A stretch of DNA of 64,000 nt from Xiphophorus maculatus (GCF_002775205.1 NC_036460.1:23516751-23580750), one strand, 5' to 3'; shown: positions 28,267 to 46,098, numbered from the stretch's first letter. Program-made: numbers and translations. The notes: a model not told the origin generated them from the letters alone.

Positions 28267-29110
28267 CAGTCCCTTGCAAAAGGCTTTCATACGCCTTGAA
28301 TTTTCCACACTTTGTCACTTTATATCCAAAAGCAGCCAAGAGGCCCGTGGTATCTCTGGGGGAGCTTTAGAGATCCACAGCTCGGGTTGACGTTTACTAA
28401 ACATCAACTGGTGGTCAGTCCCACAAGTCATGGCTCCTATAGAAAAATTGCAAGATTGATGAATTGTTGAAAGAGAGCCAATAGAAGAACCCTTCGCAAT
28501 TTTCAACAAGCCGTGTAAAGGGGCACAAGCAAGTGTGCGGTCGGAGTTGGCTGGCAGATGGACGGAGATAAACACAGAACAACCTTGGAGGATAAACCCT
28601 GGAGATAGACCTTAAATCTGAGGTGGAGGTTCGCCTTCCAGCAGCTCAATAACTTCAAACGTACAAGCAAAGATTTAATGGAAGAGTTTAGATCAACCGA
28701 TGCGTCTGCTTTACGATGGATTCGTTAAAGTTTGGACCCAGGTCCAGTTCAAAATCCATGACAGGTGCTGAAAATTGGTGTTCACTGATGCTCTCCAGTC
28801 AATATGTCTGAGTTTGAGCTATTTTGAAAGGAACAATGGACAACAATTACAGTCTCCAGATGCACAAGGATGTCAGAGACGTAAACCAAATGACACCAAC
28901 ACCACCAAAGGATTGTCTTATAAATGCACGTTCCTTCTTTGAACTTTATCTGTGAGAAATCCGTTTCCTTTCAATTAGCAAGTATCGGCTACTCTCTGCT
29001 GGACCGTCACATAAAGGCCCAATGAAACGCTTTGAAGTTTGCGGTTTAATGTGACAAAATGTGGAAAAGTTAAAGAGGTTTGAAGAGGCTCTGCAGGTTT
29101 TCGTAATGCA
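28267..29110 (+). mobile_element. Decayed Tc1-like transposon with transposase remnant
   Basis: The left end resembles the fish Tc1 terminus (CTTGCAAAAG, then CATACGCCTTGAATTTTCC). The right end carries its inverse (TGTGACAAAATGTGGAAAAG). Between them, plus-strand transposase-derived sequence is still readable in pieces (GAGATCCACAGCTC, TTCGCCTTCCAGCAG) but broken by indels and stops. About 840 bp, against about 1.6 kb for a full copy, so also internally deleted. It is dead, lying 340 bp beyond the fosb stop. Confidence 0.75.
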
Positions 29111-29235
29111 CTTTTTTTTTCTTTTTTGTTTTAGAAAGGCATTAATCGTGCCCTGTTACAACTATTCGACTAAATACAAAACAAGAATGTATTCTTTGCT
29201 GTAGCTCAAATGTTAAAGGCTCGATCTGATGTGCA

Positions 29236-29246
29236 ATTTATTTATT
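29236..29246 (-). terminator. Candidate polyadenylation signals of fosb
   Basis: The minus strand reads AAATAAATAAA, with overlapping AATAAA hexamers about 210 nt after the fosb stop. FOS-family mRNAs usually have longer, AU-rich 3' UTRs, so this may be an early or unused site. A further AATAAA lies at 28,020-28,025, beyond a Tc1 relic. Confidence 0.25.
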
Positions 29247-29448
29247 TCATTTTTTTCTATGGCTCTCGATAGGAATATATTTCAGGACGTGCAAACTGTC
29301 ACCCAATCAAGTTCAAATGATTGGCACTTTGTTTTTCCTCAATCTGGGAGACTGATTGGCACTGTGCGTGTACTCGTGTCAGCCTCTGTGTCCAGTGAGC
29401 ATTGGGCGTGTGAGTGGTAATCTGTGCATGCATGTGTCTGTCGGTCAG

Positions 29449-34557
<5,109 letters not shown>

Positions 34558-35006
34558 CTCCCCGGAGGGACTGAAGGAGAAGGCGGCACCTGCAGTGATC
34601 AGGGAGCGCACGGTGTCACCTGCAGCGGCGGGGGAGCGAGAAGGTTACTAAGGGAGAGAGGTACTGTTGGGGGAAAAGCAGATGATGTTACTGGCAAGGA
34701 AGTTAATTAAAGCCTAAGGCTCGATGAGGTTTCTTAAAAACAAGCTTCCTTTTTTTTTTTTTTTCTTTTTTTTTAAATACATCTCTTTGGGTGATTCTCG
34801 AAAGGAGCTGGTGTACAGCCGCAGCCGCAGCCAGCCGTTTTGGACCGCACTCTGTCATCTCTCTTACCGTTAAGTTTCTTGTTGTTTCCCAGCGAGATGG
34901 TCTTGGTTTCTTTCCAAAAAAGTTGCATGAAGAAACTTAATCCAACTCCTCGCGATGAGGGAAAACTCGCTCCAGCTGAACTCCGTCTGCTTTTAATATG
35001 GTTGGC

Positions 35007-35010
<4 letters not shown>

Positions 35011-35040
<30 letters not shown>
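35011..35040. repeat. A30 tract upstream of fosb
   Basis: Thirty consecutive A (T on the fosb sense strand), about 450 nt upstream of the fosb ATG. A second T-rich tract lies at about 34,750-34,775. If the start site is near 35,080, both lie in the leader. Confidence 0.9.
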
Positions 35041-35043
<3 letters not shown>

Positions 35044-35099
35044 TGGTCGTTCTCTAACTTATCCGCTGTTCAAGAAGAAGAAGGAGAAAAAAAAAAAAC

Positions 35100-35330
35100 C
35101 CCGCGAGATTATAGATCCATGTACGGTCCTTTAACGGAAAGCCCGTGGCGGACGCCGGCCGGTTTTTCACGGTGCAGCGTAGTAGATGTTGTACTCATGA
35201 ATGAAGCCATCCGCTGCGAGTACCAGCTAGGCATTTTCTAGCTACGAAGTCCCGCCTCGGAGTTCCGCTGACGTACATGCCCATATTTGATATGTTGTGT
35301 TTGGTATCCTTGGTGACGTTGAGGGATTCC
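35100..35330 (-). promoter_or_regulatory. Likely fosb promoter: TATA-like, CRE-like and CArG-like motifs
   Basis: Upstream of fosb, read on the minus strand, there is a TATA-like CTATAATC near 35,114. CRE-like sites follow upstream at 35,269-35,276 (TGACGTAC) and about 35,315 (TGACGTTG on the plus strand), and between them a CArG/SRE-like TCAAATATGG (35,282-35,291; one base off the CC(A/T)6GG consensus). Clustered CRE and SRE sites upstream of a TATA box are what FOS-family immediate-early promoters carry. Start-site position is inferred, implying a leader of about 500 nt. Confidence 0.4.
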
Positions 35331-35698
35331 CTCTCCCACTGAATGGACCAGAAGCTTTTTACCTCGCCGACGGATAATAATAGACTTTCTATTCTCTTTT
35401 TGTGTGTGTGTGTGTGTTATCACAGGCAAAAAAATATTTCTCACCGTCTGACAATGTCTGAGAGGAAATTTTAAGAAACACAAGGGTGATAAATATGGAA
35501 AGTTTCTATTTAGGACCGTGAAGATGCGTATGAGATATAGGAACATTCTTAGGCCATGGTTATGAATGATATTATAATACCTAAAATGTTTTTTCCTGTT
35601 TTGGGGAGACTCCATTCCAATTCTAAACTATTTTATTGATCTCAAAGGGTAATTAAATGTCGTTGTAACCCATATTAATTCTCCAAAGATTTGTAGAT

Positions 35699-35922
35699 CA
35701 CAGGTGTTAAACTCCAGTCCTCGAGGGCCGCTGTCCTGGACTTTATAGATGTGCCACAGGTACAAAACACTGGAGTGAAATGGTTTAATTACCTCCTCCT
35801 TGTGTAGATCAGTTCTCCAGAACCTTGCTAATGACCTACTCATTCTATTCAGGTGGTGCAGCAGAGGCACATCTAAAAGTTGCAGGACAGCGGCCCTCGA
35901 GGACTGGAGTTTGACACCCCTT
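35699..35922. mobile_element. Short hAT MITE (CAGGGGTGTCAAACTC family)
   Basis: A 224-bp element whose ends are inverted copies of the family terminus CAGGGGTGTCAAACTCC, extended inwards by the shared GGGCCGCTGTCCTG block. Flanking 8-bp duplications TTGTAGAT / TTGTGGAT differ by one base. There is no coding capacity. This MITE family is common in teleost genomes. It lies about 1.1 kb upstream of the fosb start. Confidence 0.85.
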
Positions 35923-37644
35923 TTGTGGATAATGGCTGTTTGGGGGGAAACTCCAAAATGTGGGTTCATTTTACGCCCAGGCAGCCTGGAGTTGTTCTCC
36001 AAGACGGAATCCCGTCAAACTTCGAGGAAAATCCTGCTTAAAAGTTTCTCAGGACACACCCTTGGGACTCATAATGACTAAAAAGAGAGGAAAGCCCTCT
36101 TTTGATCTGAGCGCTTGAACACTCCCTAAATCTGAAGTCGGGTATTATTCCATGAATGGATTAACTGCTATTTGAGAAATGACATAAAAAAACAGAGACT
36201 TGCTTCCAGGGCTTTGCCCTAGAACAGCAGCAACGAGAGCCTGTTTTGGTGCCCCACGCCTGGGCAAGTTTCTTTCACGCGTTCAAAAAGTATAGATAGT
36301 TAGGGACACATCAAGTTTAATGTGTGTAGATATTAAATGTTTCCAGTACCTTTGTTTTTGTAATTTCTTAAAGGAAAGTAATGACATGACAATGTTTTTT
36401 TTTGTTTTGTGTTTTTTAGAAACAATTTTGATTCTAAAAAAATATTGGAGGATTTATACCAGTGTGGTGTGTGGCAGTAAAACGCAGTCACTGAAATACA
36501 ACAACAACAACAAAAAAAGGAAGTGTGTGGCATGCATTAAAGGCTTGGTGTTGTCATCTGTTCTCTTTGTCTTGTTGAATTTTTGCACTTCCCAGTCAGA
36601 AACAAGAATGTATCCCAAAGTTATATTGGGAAAGTGATAGTTTGCCAGACCAGAGGCATACAGCTGCAGACTCCCAACAACACTTTTAAAACCCTCCCGT
36701 CTGAAACCATCTACCAATGTGGAAAACTTTTCCACATTGTGTGAGAAAAACCTGTCCAGATTTTCGTCCGGTTCACAACTATGCATTTGATAGTAAATGA
36801 CTGACATGTCAATGTAGTTTGAGTTTAAGTTTATGGCTAGATAATTTGCTCTAGGGTTAGGTGTCAAGGCGAAGATTGGGGGTTAGCTCTTAGGTTATTC
36901 AAGCAAAAATGTATAAAGTGCAAAAGGACTGATACTGTGCTGATAATCTCAGTTTAGTATGTGGGTATATTAGTATATCAATATGGCTGCCATAAATAAA
37001 TTGAAAAGAAATCATAGATAAAGTATTCATCAGCACTTCTGATAGTCTGCATTACATTAAATCAAAGGCACATATGGTACAACCTCCATTTGTGAAATTG
37101 TTCCTTTAGGTTTTGAATGCACAGCATTTGCTTATCTTGTTAGTGGTAATTAGCCATAAAAGAAACAGCAAAGCAAGCCGATTTTTCTGACATGCAGCTA
37201 GAGCGTGCTAAACTCAGGGGTGACATAATTTCCAGATCTGAGCCCTGATTTTACAGACAAACTGAAATGATTATGTCTGATGCGTTTGAGATAAAGTATG
37301 TGTTAGGAGGGGGTAGAAGGGGGTTAAATCTCGGGCTGCTGCCCCTGTACCTCTTTTTTTGTTATGCTCGCCCCTGCTCAAGACAATAGACTTTATCTTG
37401 GGGATTGCTCAGCACAATCAGCATCACTCCCAACCATTTTTTCCTCAGTAAAATCGGCCGTGTGTAACCACTGACTGGACAGTGGGCAGCAGTGACGGAA
37501 ATCTGAGCCTGTCACTGCAATCCGAGCATAAAGTGATTCACTGTGAAGCCTACATTCGGACACCAGCGGGAATGTGGCAGGTGGGAGGCTTTCTTTTTTC
37601 TTTCCTTGGGGGACTAGCTCCACAAGCTAAACGCGGGAAGACGG

Positions 37645-37649
37645 GGTGT

Positions 37650-37680
<31 letters not shown>

Positions 37681-37681
37681 G
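37645..37681. repeat. (GT)n followed by an 18-G run
   Basis: A GT repeat runs directly into 18 consecutive G. Such runs can form quadruplexes, and their length is often unreliable in assemblies. Confidence 0.9.
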
Positions 37682-37941
37682 ATCATGAATGAATGAAAAG
37701 AAAAAAAAAATCTGAAATACTACGTTTTTCTGGTTGTGATGTCAGACAATGTGTCGGGGCGGGCATGCTGCTGTGAAAGGGCTCCATGGTGCAGCTGATG
37801 TGTGAACAGGCGTGAGCAAAAAGGGAAGAGTTGGGGATAACAAGTTATTAGTCAGAGCTGCAACCACGTCAGAGACGAGGATTCACGGAGGACGTTGTGT
37901 CCCGGATTGCCGTTAACGGAGCCGTGTGCCGCTCAACCGGG

Positions 37942-37959
37942 ATGACTAACTCCGTCGAT
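37942..37959 (+). other. Possible plus-strand 5' exon end (MTNSVD then a splice donor)
   Basis: An ATG with G at -3 opens the codons M-T-N-S-V-D and runs directly into GTAAGT, within a CpG-containing stretch (about 37,860-38,150). Without splicing, a stop follows four codons later. I found no downstream plus-strand exon in the window and do not recognise the peptide. It could be the first exon of a long gene or of a non-coding RNA, or chance. Confidence 0.15.
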
Positions 37960-38254
37960 GTAAGTTGTTCGTGATGGGGAGTTATTAAAGTGAATGGGTG
38001 ATAACGTACGTGCGAGAGCAGCCCACACTCACCGGGAGTAAAACGACAAGAGGCAGAATTTGACCAGAGGAAGACTTGAAATCTACTTGAGGAAACTGCT
38101 ACTTTCGGCCGTATAATTGTTCTACAATAATGTGCAACACGCGTCACCCTCGTATAACATGTTAGATTTTACTTCATATGCGTTTCATTTTTAAAGATAG
38201 TCCGCATTGCAACCTTTTAATACACTAACTGTGCTAAAACAAGAGACAGGAACT

Positions 38255-38379
<125 letters not shown>

Positions 38380-38384
38380 GTTCC

Positions 38385-38476
38385 GTCACCATGGATACGC
38401 CGTTACCCTCTGACGCAAGCGCGTATAAATTTGGTCTTTTTTGTTATGCCGCCTAGCAACCCGTTTCCGTGGCGAC
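38385..38476 (+). promoter_or_regulatory. Two X-box-like 14-mers beside the long TA repeat
   Basis: GTCACCATGGATAC (38,385-38,398) and GTTTCCGTGGCGAC (38,463-38,476) both have the GTNNCC-NN-GGNNAC shape of RFX sites, about 65 bp apart in a CpG-containing stretch immediately right of the (TA)n tract. Neither is a perfect consensus match. Confidence 0.25.
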
Positions 38477-40493
38477 ACTCTTTGGGCAGCAGCACACAAT
38501 ATGGCTTCCGGATTCTTTCTGTGCAGAGAACACATGTAGTATGGCAAGCCAATTTAACATATAATAACCAGACAGGCGCTGCGTAGCTGACAATCATTTT
38601 CATTTTAATTCAGTATAATTTTCTTGGTTTTTATACCGTATATTTCACATAGTTCTTTTAGTATAAATACTATTAGGTGAATATAATATTCTTGTTTATC
38701 TTTGTTTTAGTATTTACTGTACTGCACTTTGCTTCATCGTCAAACAACTATTCCCCTTCGCCTTACATTCACCAACACAGCAGATGTGTTAGATGTCACT
38801 TTTTCCTGGATAAATAATATGCATATTTAAATTAATGTGAAGCTGTTTCTCAGACGTACTTCTACAGTAATTATTTGTCCAGAATCTCTGTTATGACTGG
38901 CTGCTGCAACAGCATGAGCCATTATGGACAGCGTGAATTTCCTCACTGACAGACTAAGAGAAGGTTATGGAGTCATAAATAAGTATGCATTATTTTGAGT
39001 TAAACAACAACATGACTTATTTATATTGACTCATAATTATAAATACATATTGTTGACAGATATGGGGAGGTGCAATAATGAGATATATAGAAGTATATTA
39101 CGTTGCAATGTAGTGTATATACATTTTACACCTAAATTTCCCCTTGCAAGAATAACAGCTAACATTTTCTTTCTCTATAACATATATTTTGTTAATAAAA
39201 TACAAAATCACCACTGGGTTTATTTTCATTTTTAATCAGTTGAGGACACATATAAATCACAATGTAATTTATTATTCAGTTCAGTTAGTTACTAAGTGAT
39301 GAACTTCCACACGACCAATGACTTTACGGAAAAGGGAATAAAGGAGTGAAACCTTCAGGGTGGTTTGATTAAATCTTGTCACGACTTGCCACAGCACAGG
39401 GAGGCGCTCACACGGAACCAACTGTTGTCGTTTTTTTTTTTTTTTCAGTTTTAACTGTTGGTGGTTGTTTTGGTTTGTTTTGTAAACCTTACTCAAACGT
39501 AAATGAAAGCCTTAATGCAGCACAAATCTGACTAAAGGCCATTATAAAAGGCTAATATGAACACTAAAGGGCGAATAACGTATAATTACAACTCAGTGTG
39601 CTTTTCTTTTGTAGTGTCTGGAAAGGCACACTCCTGTGAAAAAGAAGCAATTTATTCAGCTGAAAGCAATGGCTGAAATATTTCAAAAAAGCTTCACCAT
39701 TTGTGAAGAAGGTGGCTGTGTATTTTAACCGTTGAGTTACATTCAATTGAGTTTATGTACACACACAAACATATAAAACCGAACCTCAAGAAACATCACA
39801 ACGTAAACAGCTCTAATTCATGTGAAGTTACAGAAGGTGATTCAAGCCGATAAAAGCATAACTGAGACAATGGTCAGATTTTTTTTCTTATTACTCTTTA
39901 ATACTTTTTATCTCAAGTAAATGAAGACACTTTACCTCTACGCCGCTTTACTTTGGGGGACTCTGGGTGCATTTAGGTCAGTACATTAGGTGTAAATCAA
40001 AGCATCTGTATAATTCCCAAAGTGTGTCAGGAGGTTCTGAAAGTGGAGATCGACTGTAGTGCTTGTAGAAATAATTCTCATGCAGATGCCCCTGTAAGAG
40101 AAATGAACAAAATACATTTAGATAAGAGCGAGACAAATCAACAAAACCTCCCCGCCACACTGCACCTCTTTTTCCATGCTACATGGCCCAATTTGACCCC
40201 AAGACTCATTGCTGCTTTGTGGAGTAATGCGATGCATGTGAGACTAATCTTCCCTTCAGACTACTTTGTTTTCTTTTCGACAGTTTGTTTGTTTGTAACT
40301 TGTGGTAGTCTAGACTCAGGCTTGAAAATATAGCAGTGGGGGTTATCTGACACCCCTTGTGTGCTTTGTTTTGCTTGCCTCGGTTTCTTAGCACATTTTC
40401 GGGAAGCCACTAACGTGCTCTGCACTCATGAGGCCAGCTCCTGTTTCCTTTTGGAAGGCGGGCCCATGTTTGCTGGTCTGGCCCAAAATACTT

Positions 40494-40506
40494 GTTGCCA
40501 GGCAAC
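40494..40506 (+). promoter_or_regulatory. Perfect palindromic RFX X-box
   Basis: GTTGCCAGGCAAC fits the RFX consensus GTNRCC(0-3N)RGYAAC exactly, with a 1-nt spacer. It sits in a moderately GC-rich patch of the gene-poor middle region, with no gene recognised next to it. Confidence 0.4.
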
Positions 40507-41063
40507 GCGTAGGCCTGTCCCAGTTAAGAGCGGGGCTGTTTACACCCCTTCTGGCTCGGCGGCCCAACAACATTGCATAACCCCCAGTGTTTCGTCACCC
40601 TGCTGAAGGAAACCTGAGATGTCTTTTACCCCTCCAGCCAACCACAGCGCCTCTTCCTTTCTTACTGCAGCCTCCCTCTCAGCAGCTGAAGCTTTTCTTG
40701 CTGGGGTTGCATTTTTGTTTTTTTGTAAACCTGCAGCTGCCTCCAACTCAGCAAAACCAAAGTGAAACCGAGAGTGGGGTGTTTGTGAAAAGGCTGTGGT
40801 ACGAGCTCGACTTTCAGGTCAGGGCAGTTGTTATGTGATCTGTTAGGTGGAGATGGGGTTAAACTCCGCCTCTGTAAGCTTGTTATAACACATCAATCCT
40901 TGTCTAAATCCACCAATTCTTCCTCTGTGCAGCTGAAGGCCTTCCTGCGTGGCAGTGTAAACACTGGCTTCTGTATGAAGTGCATTAACTAAAAAGCTAG
41001 GTGAAATTAAAAACACAAAGCTCTTTCGTTATCAATGCATCTGCGATAAACTTTTGAACTTAC

Positions 41064-41290
41064 GCTGCTTTGAGAAAGTATTTTTTGCCCCCCCGGAGAG
41101 AACTCTTATATTTTCTCCTTTTGTTGTCACTTAAATCTTTGAGATCGTGAAACTAAACTCAACATCAGACAAAGATAAGCCGAGTAAATGCAAGAGATTT
41201 TATTCATAGCGGGGAAAAACAAAAGCTTTTAAATGCACACCTGGCTCCATGTGAAAAGGTTGGAATGCTTTTTGGATGTATATCATTTAA
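41064..41290. mobile_element. Fragment of an abundant teleost DNA element (GAAAGTATTTTTTGCCCCC end)
   Basis: GAGAAAGTATTTTTTGCCCC, TTGTTGTCACTTAAATCTTT and GTGAAAAGG-type sequence match the terminus of a common fish DNA transposon whose ends resemble AAAAAGTATTTGCCCCC. Only the terminal portion is present. The superfamily assignment is uncertain. Confidence 0.5.
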
Positions 41291-44200
41291 AAAAAAAAAA
41301 AATCTTATGTTAAATTGGATTTGATGAGGTGAAAGAGTTAAGAGGCAAGCATCAGAAGAAGTATGGGAGGAGACAAATACTCTTTCACAGTGATGTGTTT
41401 TTGTCAAGCTTCACATATTTAAACATTAAACATTGTTCCCATTCAAAAAAGTTTGACCAGGGATTTTATTCATTTACTTATTTATTTATTTATTTTCCAC
41501 TGGCGTTGTGAAGGGAAGCCAGGCTTTTGGTCAGGTAGTTGTGGAATGTCTGCAATAAGCACAGACTTTAGGAAAACAATGAAAGCATGTCTCGCTGGCA
41601 GCCTTGTGGTGAACCATCCGAGCCTCAGCACAGCTAGTCAACAATTGTGTTATGTCCCACACTGGCAACTTGAGGTTAGCAGAAAGTTGGGGTTTTTTTC
41701 TAGAGCCACTTGTAGAGTTATTTTTTTTTTTATCTTTTTTTTTTTTTTTTTTTTTTGCAGTTTGTTCTCCATTTTATGTTGCTCTAAAATTATTTCAGGA
41801 CTTCATTATTATTGGTGGCACTGTGAAACAATACCTGATTTGTAGTGGAAGTTTTCTGAATTGAAATTGAATCCTGACGTGATTATGAATATATTTGCCT
41901 TAAATTATGGCTAGGTATGAAATTATTAATGTCCCACAGCGGATTGAGGTTCTTCTGACTGGAAGTGAAATTATAGGTTTTGAGATGGTGTGAAGGTCCT
42001 GATTTGAATATGATCATGTGTGGAGAAGGCAAAAATTTAAGATGGTGGTAAGAAGGCCTTCCAGCGTCAAAGACTTGGAACTCCTCACCAGATTATATGA
42101 AGATTAGATTAGTTTATAATAAAATAACCACCCTGTTAAATTTAGTCCCATTGTGTCAAATTCCCAAACTGGACACAGATTACAGTCCCTAAGTTGCTAA
42201 AGGTCACATTGAGGTCTGAAAGCAATGCTAAGACTAGAAAAACTAATTACATCTTTATTGGAATTCTTGACAATAATATCTACATTATTTTCTTCCACTA
42301 TGCACCCTTATTGTCAAACTAATCCAGCATGAATGCTTCTCTTCAATCTCTCTAATTTACTGGGATGTTGGATAGGCTTTGTTGTATTTTTTTTTCTCCT
42401 GTATCTTGACATTTGTCTACACTGATATTTAAAGTTTGACTTACCATCAACCTTACTTTAAGGCTTAGAGCAAGACACAAATTGACCCTCAGTCTTCGTC
42501 TGATTTATTTATTTTTTTCATCAAACCAAATGACCAGATCCTCTAAAGTCCAGCAGCCACAGAATCCAAATGAGGCTTTTTAATGTCACGGTGCCCATGC
42601 AGTACATCCTGTTCGCCGTCTGAAAACTCTGTAAAGCTAACACATTTCATTCTGCTGCTGAGGATTTTCCTCTTCTCAAGAAACGCGTGCAAACACCAAA
42701 ACAAAACTAAATGACTAACCCCAGCCAGCACGAGACAAAGTTCTGGCCGCATGATGCAACGCACTTTTGTAACTTTCCAGAATGTCTTTTTCCCTTCCCT
42801 GGCCCACGTCGTTTTTAGTCGTGTTTACATTGCTGTACATGTGTTTATCCAGTATAACCCATGGGACTGACTGTCTGTTCAGCAACGTTTTGTGTTTGCA
42901 CAAAGCCTCTCAATGCAGTGAGCACACATTCACAGGTCTGCCGTGACTCGCAGAAGATCACAAAACGCAAATCTCACTTGTTTCATGTTATTTCACCCGA
43001 CAGATTTACGCTTGCTGTCCTCAAACCTTTGTTCCTTCTGGAATAGGAATAAATGATTATGGAAAAACTAATGAAGACAGCAACTGAAATAGTTTGCTGT
43101 CTTACAGCTCGTATAGCTATGACCTACAAGATATTCACCTACTGGTCGTGGCTCAAAATAAATACTGCATATCTGTGCAGCTTCAGTCCCGCTGGAGTTC
43201 TTTTTTTGTTTTATTGCTGTAATTGCGGCCGCAAACGTCAGCGCCGAGGTGAAGAAACGGGAGTGGATGCCTCCATTGTATCCTGCGCTGCATGGGAGTC
43301 AGATGCCTAAAGTTAAATGCAATCAGTGGGTTTCAGTGCTCCACAGCTCTCTGTGACTCAGACCCAAGCAGCGCGTCAATCCTAGCCTACTTTTGGCAGG
43401 CTCACTGCCAGTCACAGAGGCAGAGAGCCAGAGAGAGCGAGGGAGGGAGGAAGGAGGAGAGAGAAGACAAGGAAGAGATCAGAGGTGCAAAGTAACTCTG
43501 TAAAGTCATCAGCCTCTCACCTAAATGCAGAGTGGAGAGAGAGAGAGAAAGAGATTTCTGCATGATTAGTTTTAAAATGTTTGACTTTAGTCTCACACAA
43601 ATGACCTTTCTACTCAACACTTTACAGACGACCCTGCCTCATTCAAAGATTTTCCTCGAAGCCATGAATAACAGCATCCACCACCACAGCACAACATTGT
43701 TGAAGCTGTCGCTTTTGTCACGATGGCTGTAAATTCTTGAAATTAGAATTTTGCATTTAACAATTATTATTATTATTATTGCTATATAAATGTGTTGAAT
43801 CACTGAGGCAAGGCAGAAATCACTGCAGCGTAAAAAAGGAAACACGTAGCCCCTTGGTTTCATTCTTAACTTGTGTTTGCTTTTTTGTCTAGACTCATTA
43901 GGCCATGTGGGGAGGTTTAGTCAGATTAAAGTTCAGACAGTGAGAAAAAAAGGACATGTATACATTTTTATGGATGTGTACGTATGGTCTCAGCTGCAAA
44001 TTGACATATATACATTTAGGTAAACCACGTCTGAGACTGTTGTGACTGGATGACAACCACACTCAGGTGAAATACACTCTTGCTAAAGTTCTTCATGTAT
44101 TAGACGGCAATGTTTTCGCAAGAGCAATAATTACAATGATATATTTTTTTTAAACTGACTTCTTAAAACACGCCAGGTCGCCTCCCGGAGCAAACAAAAG

Positions 44201-45277
44201 TATAAAAACAGTGTAAAAACAAAAGCCAAGCTTCAACAGAGAATGACTGCCTCTGCTGAACGTACCATGGGTGAAACAACAAACTCTGGTCAGTTTGCTC
44301 ACTAGTGTCATTTTTTCCACTATTACACACTCTATGCCACATACTGAGTTAAGGTCTTTTTGATGCTCTGCACTTCTGCTGTTTTTAATCTCTCAGAGAA
44401 GCCTCCCTGACCTCGCTCTGATCTCTCCAGAACGTCGTAGCAAAACCTGCTGATGTACAGATTTCATGTCACATCACTTCACTTTTGCTGCTGTTGCCAA
44501 AAATCCCCACGTTGCTCATTTTTTGTGCCTCCAACATCTTAACTTTGCAAATAACATCCTGCTTTGTGAGAAAAGTAGTGTTTTATCCTCTTCACTTGTC
44601 ATTAGTCATAATGTTCTGGCTGATAGTTTGTCCTTTGTATCCATGTGCCGCATCCTTGCCTCCCTTATAATGAATCTTAGTCATTTCTCTCTCTTTGCTT
44701 GTTTGCATCCGGAAATCTTTGTTTTAATCTTCCCCTCAGCTCGCAGTACCCCTCTCCTCCCTCCTCCCCGCTGCGTCTCTGCTCCTTACATAAGGACTGC
44801 CCTATTTTTTATGTTTTTTTTTTCAGGGCCCAGTAAGTGGCAGGAATAAAGCGAGTGAGTGGGTGGGGAGAAGGGAATGATGATGTGGGGGGGCAAGAGG
44901 GGTTCTGATGAGGACAGACAGGAAGAGAAAAGACATGGGGGCAGAAGAGAGGACTACGCTACACACGTCAGGAAGACAAACCTGCACGTGTTCCCGTCAT
45001 TGCGCTCACCTCGCTGGCCTTCCCCGCCCACACGCCGCTCTCCCCTCTGCTCCTCACCCGTTCCTTTTCTTCTCCTCACCGCATCCTGTCCCTCGTCTCG
45101 GCACGGTTGTTCCACCTCAATTCTCATCTTCTCTCTGACACTTCCAGGTGTCTGCCGGCGTGTCAGAGGTCCAATCAAATCCTGCATGCATCCTATCCGT
45201 CCAGGTCCATCTTCACCTCCCCCATTTCCCGTCTCGGTCCCAGCATGGCTCTCGGAGGAGAGCGATCCTGTCAGGAC

Positions 45278-45640
45278 ACTTGCAAAAGTAGGACTACGCT
45301 TTGAATGTTTTCACCTTTTGTCGCGTTAAGCTACAGATTTTTATGTTTTTATGTTGGTCTATTACAGCTTTCTTGTAGTAAACCAACACAAGACAGGAAA
45401 TAACTGTAAAGTGGAAGGAAATTATACATGGTTACATTTTTGTTTGTTTTTTTTACAAATAAAATCCCACATTTCCATACATTAGTATTCTGGCCTCCTG
45501 AGTGAATTCTTTGCAGAATCATTTCTCTGCATTTACAGCTACGAGGCTTCTGGGGTTTGCTATAACTATCGTCTTTGCACATCAAGGCACTGATATTTCA
45601 CCCATTATTCTTTGCAAAATCAAAGAATAAGCCCAAATAA
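45278..45640. mobile_element. Tc1-like element, one-ended fragment
   Basis: Begins CTTGCAAAAGTA, then the family's TTTTGTCGCGTTAAGC and AAGTGGAAGGAAATTATACA, and continues into non-coding terminal sequence with ATTCTTTGCAAAATC. Related to the copy at 28,267. The transposase and the other end are missing. Confidence 0.6.
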
Positions 45641-45734
45641 CCCAAGATCACAACACTTAAGTTAATTTGGTTACAGATACGGAGTAACTCTTAGATTTTG
45701 TGTTTAAGATTTTGTGAAATAACAGGTCAGTGTC

Positions 45735-46050
45735 AGGATTTGCGGTGTGAGGTGGTGAGGTAGACACAGTGGACCCAGTTGAAATGAAGAAGTGATGATT
45801 TTAATGAAGATTGTGAGAGAACAATAGTCCAAAGTCCAGGCAGCACAGAAATGAGTGGAAGGCTAAGGCTCAAAACCTGGTAGCAACTGGTAAACAGTAG
45901 ACAAAGAATAAGGGGTGACATTAAAAACACAGAGAGTAATCAGGGAACGAGACACAGCTGGGAACAATCAAGGGGTAGACAGGACAACGTGGAAACTCAA
46001 TTAACGGAAAACGACACAAAAACCTAACTTAACCCCCCCAAAAAACAAAA
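45735..46050. repeat. Possible dispersed repeat
   Basis: The segment around GAAGTGATGATTTTAATGAA and AATAGTCCAAAGTCCAGGCA resembles a repeat seen in other fish sequences. No ends, tail or coding remnant identified, so weak. Confidence 0.25.
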
Positions 46051-46098
46051 CAACTCACAGTCAGAATGCTTCTTATTTTTTGACATATATAGTTTAGG

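Noticed and set aside
36454..36867. 137-codon open frame on the minus strand
   Set aside because: No recognised domain, ends in a low-complexity LFLLLLLYF run, no splice or promoter context; likely chance, though a search would settle it.
44859..45329. 156-codon open frame on the plus strand
   Set aside because: Runs into the Tc1 fragment at 45,278 and is Pro/Ser/Arg-rich in the manner of GC-rich non-coding DNA.
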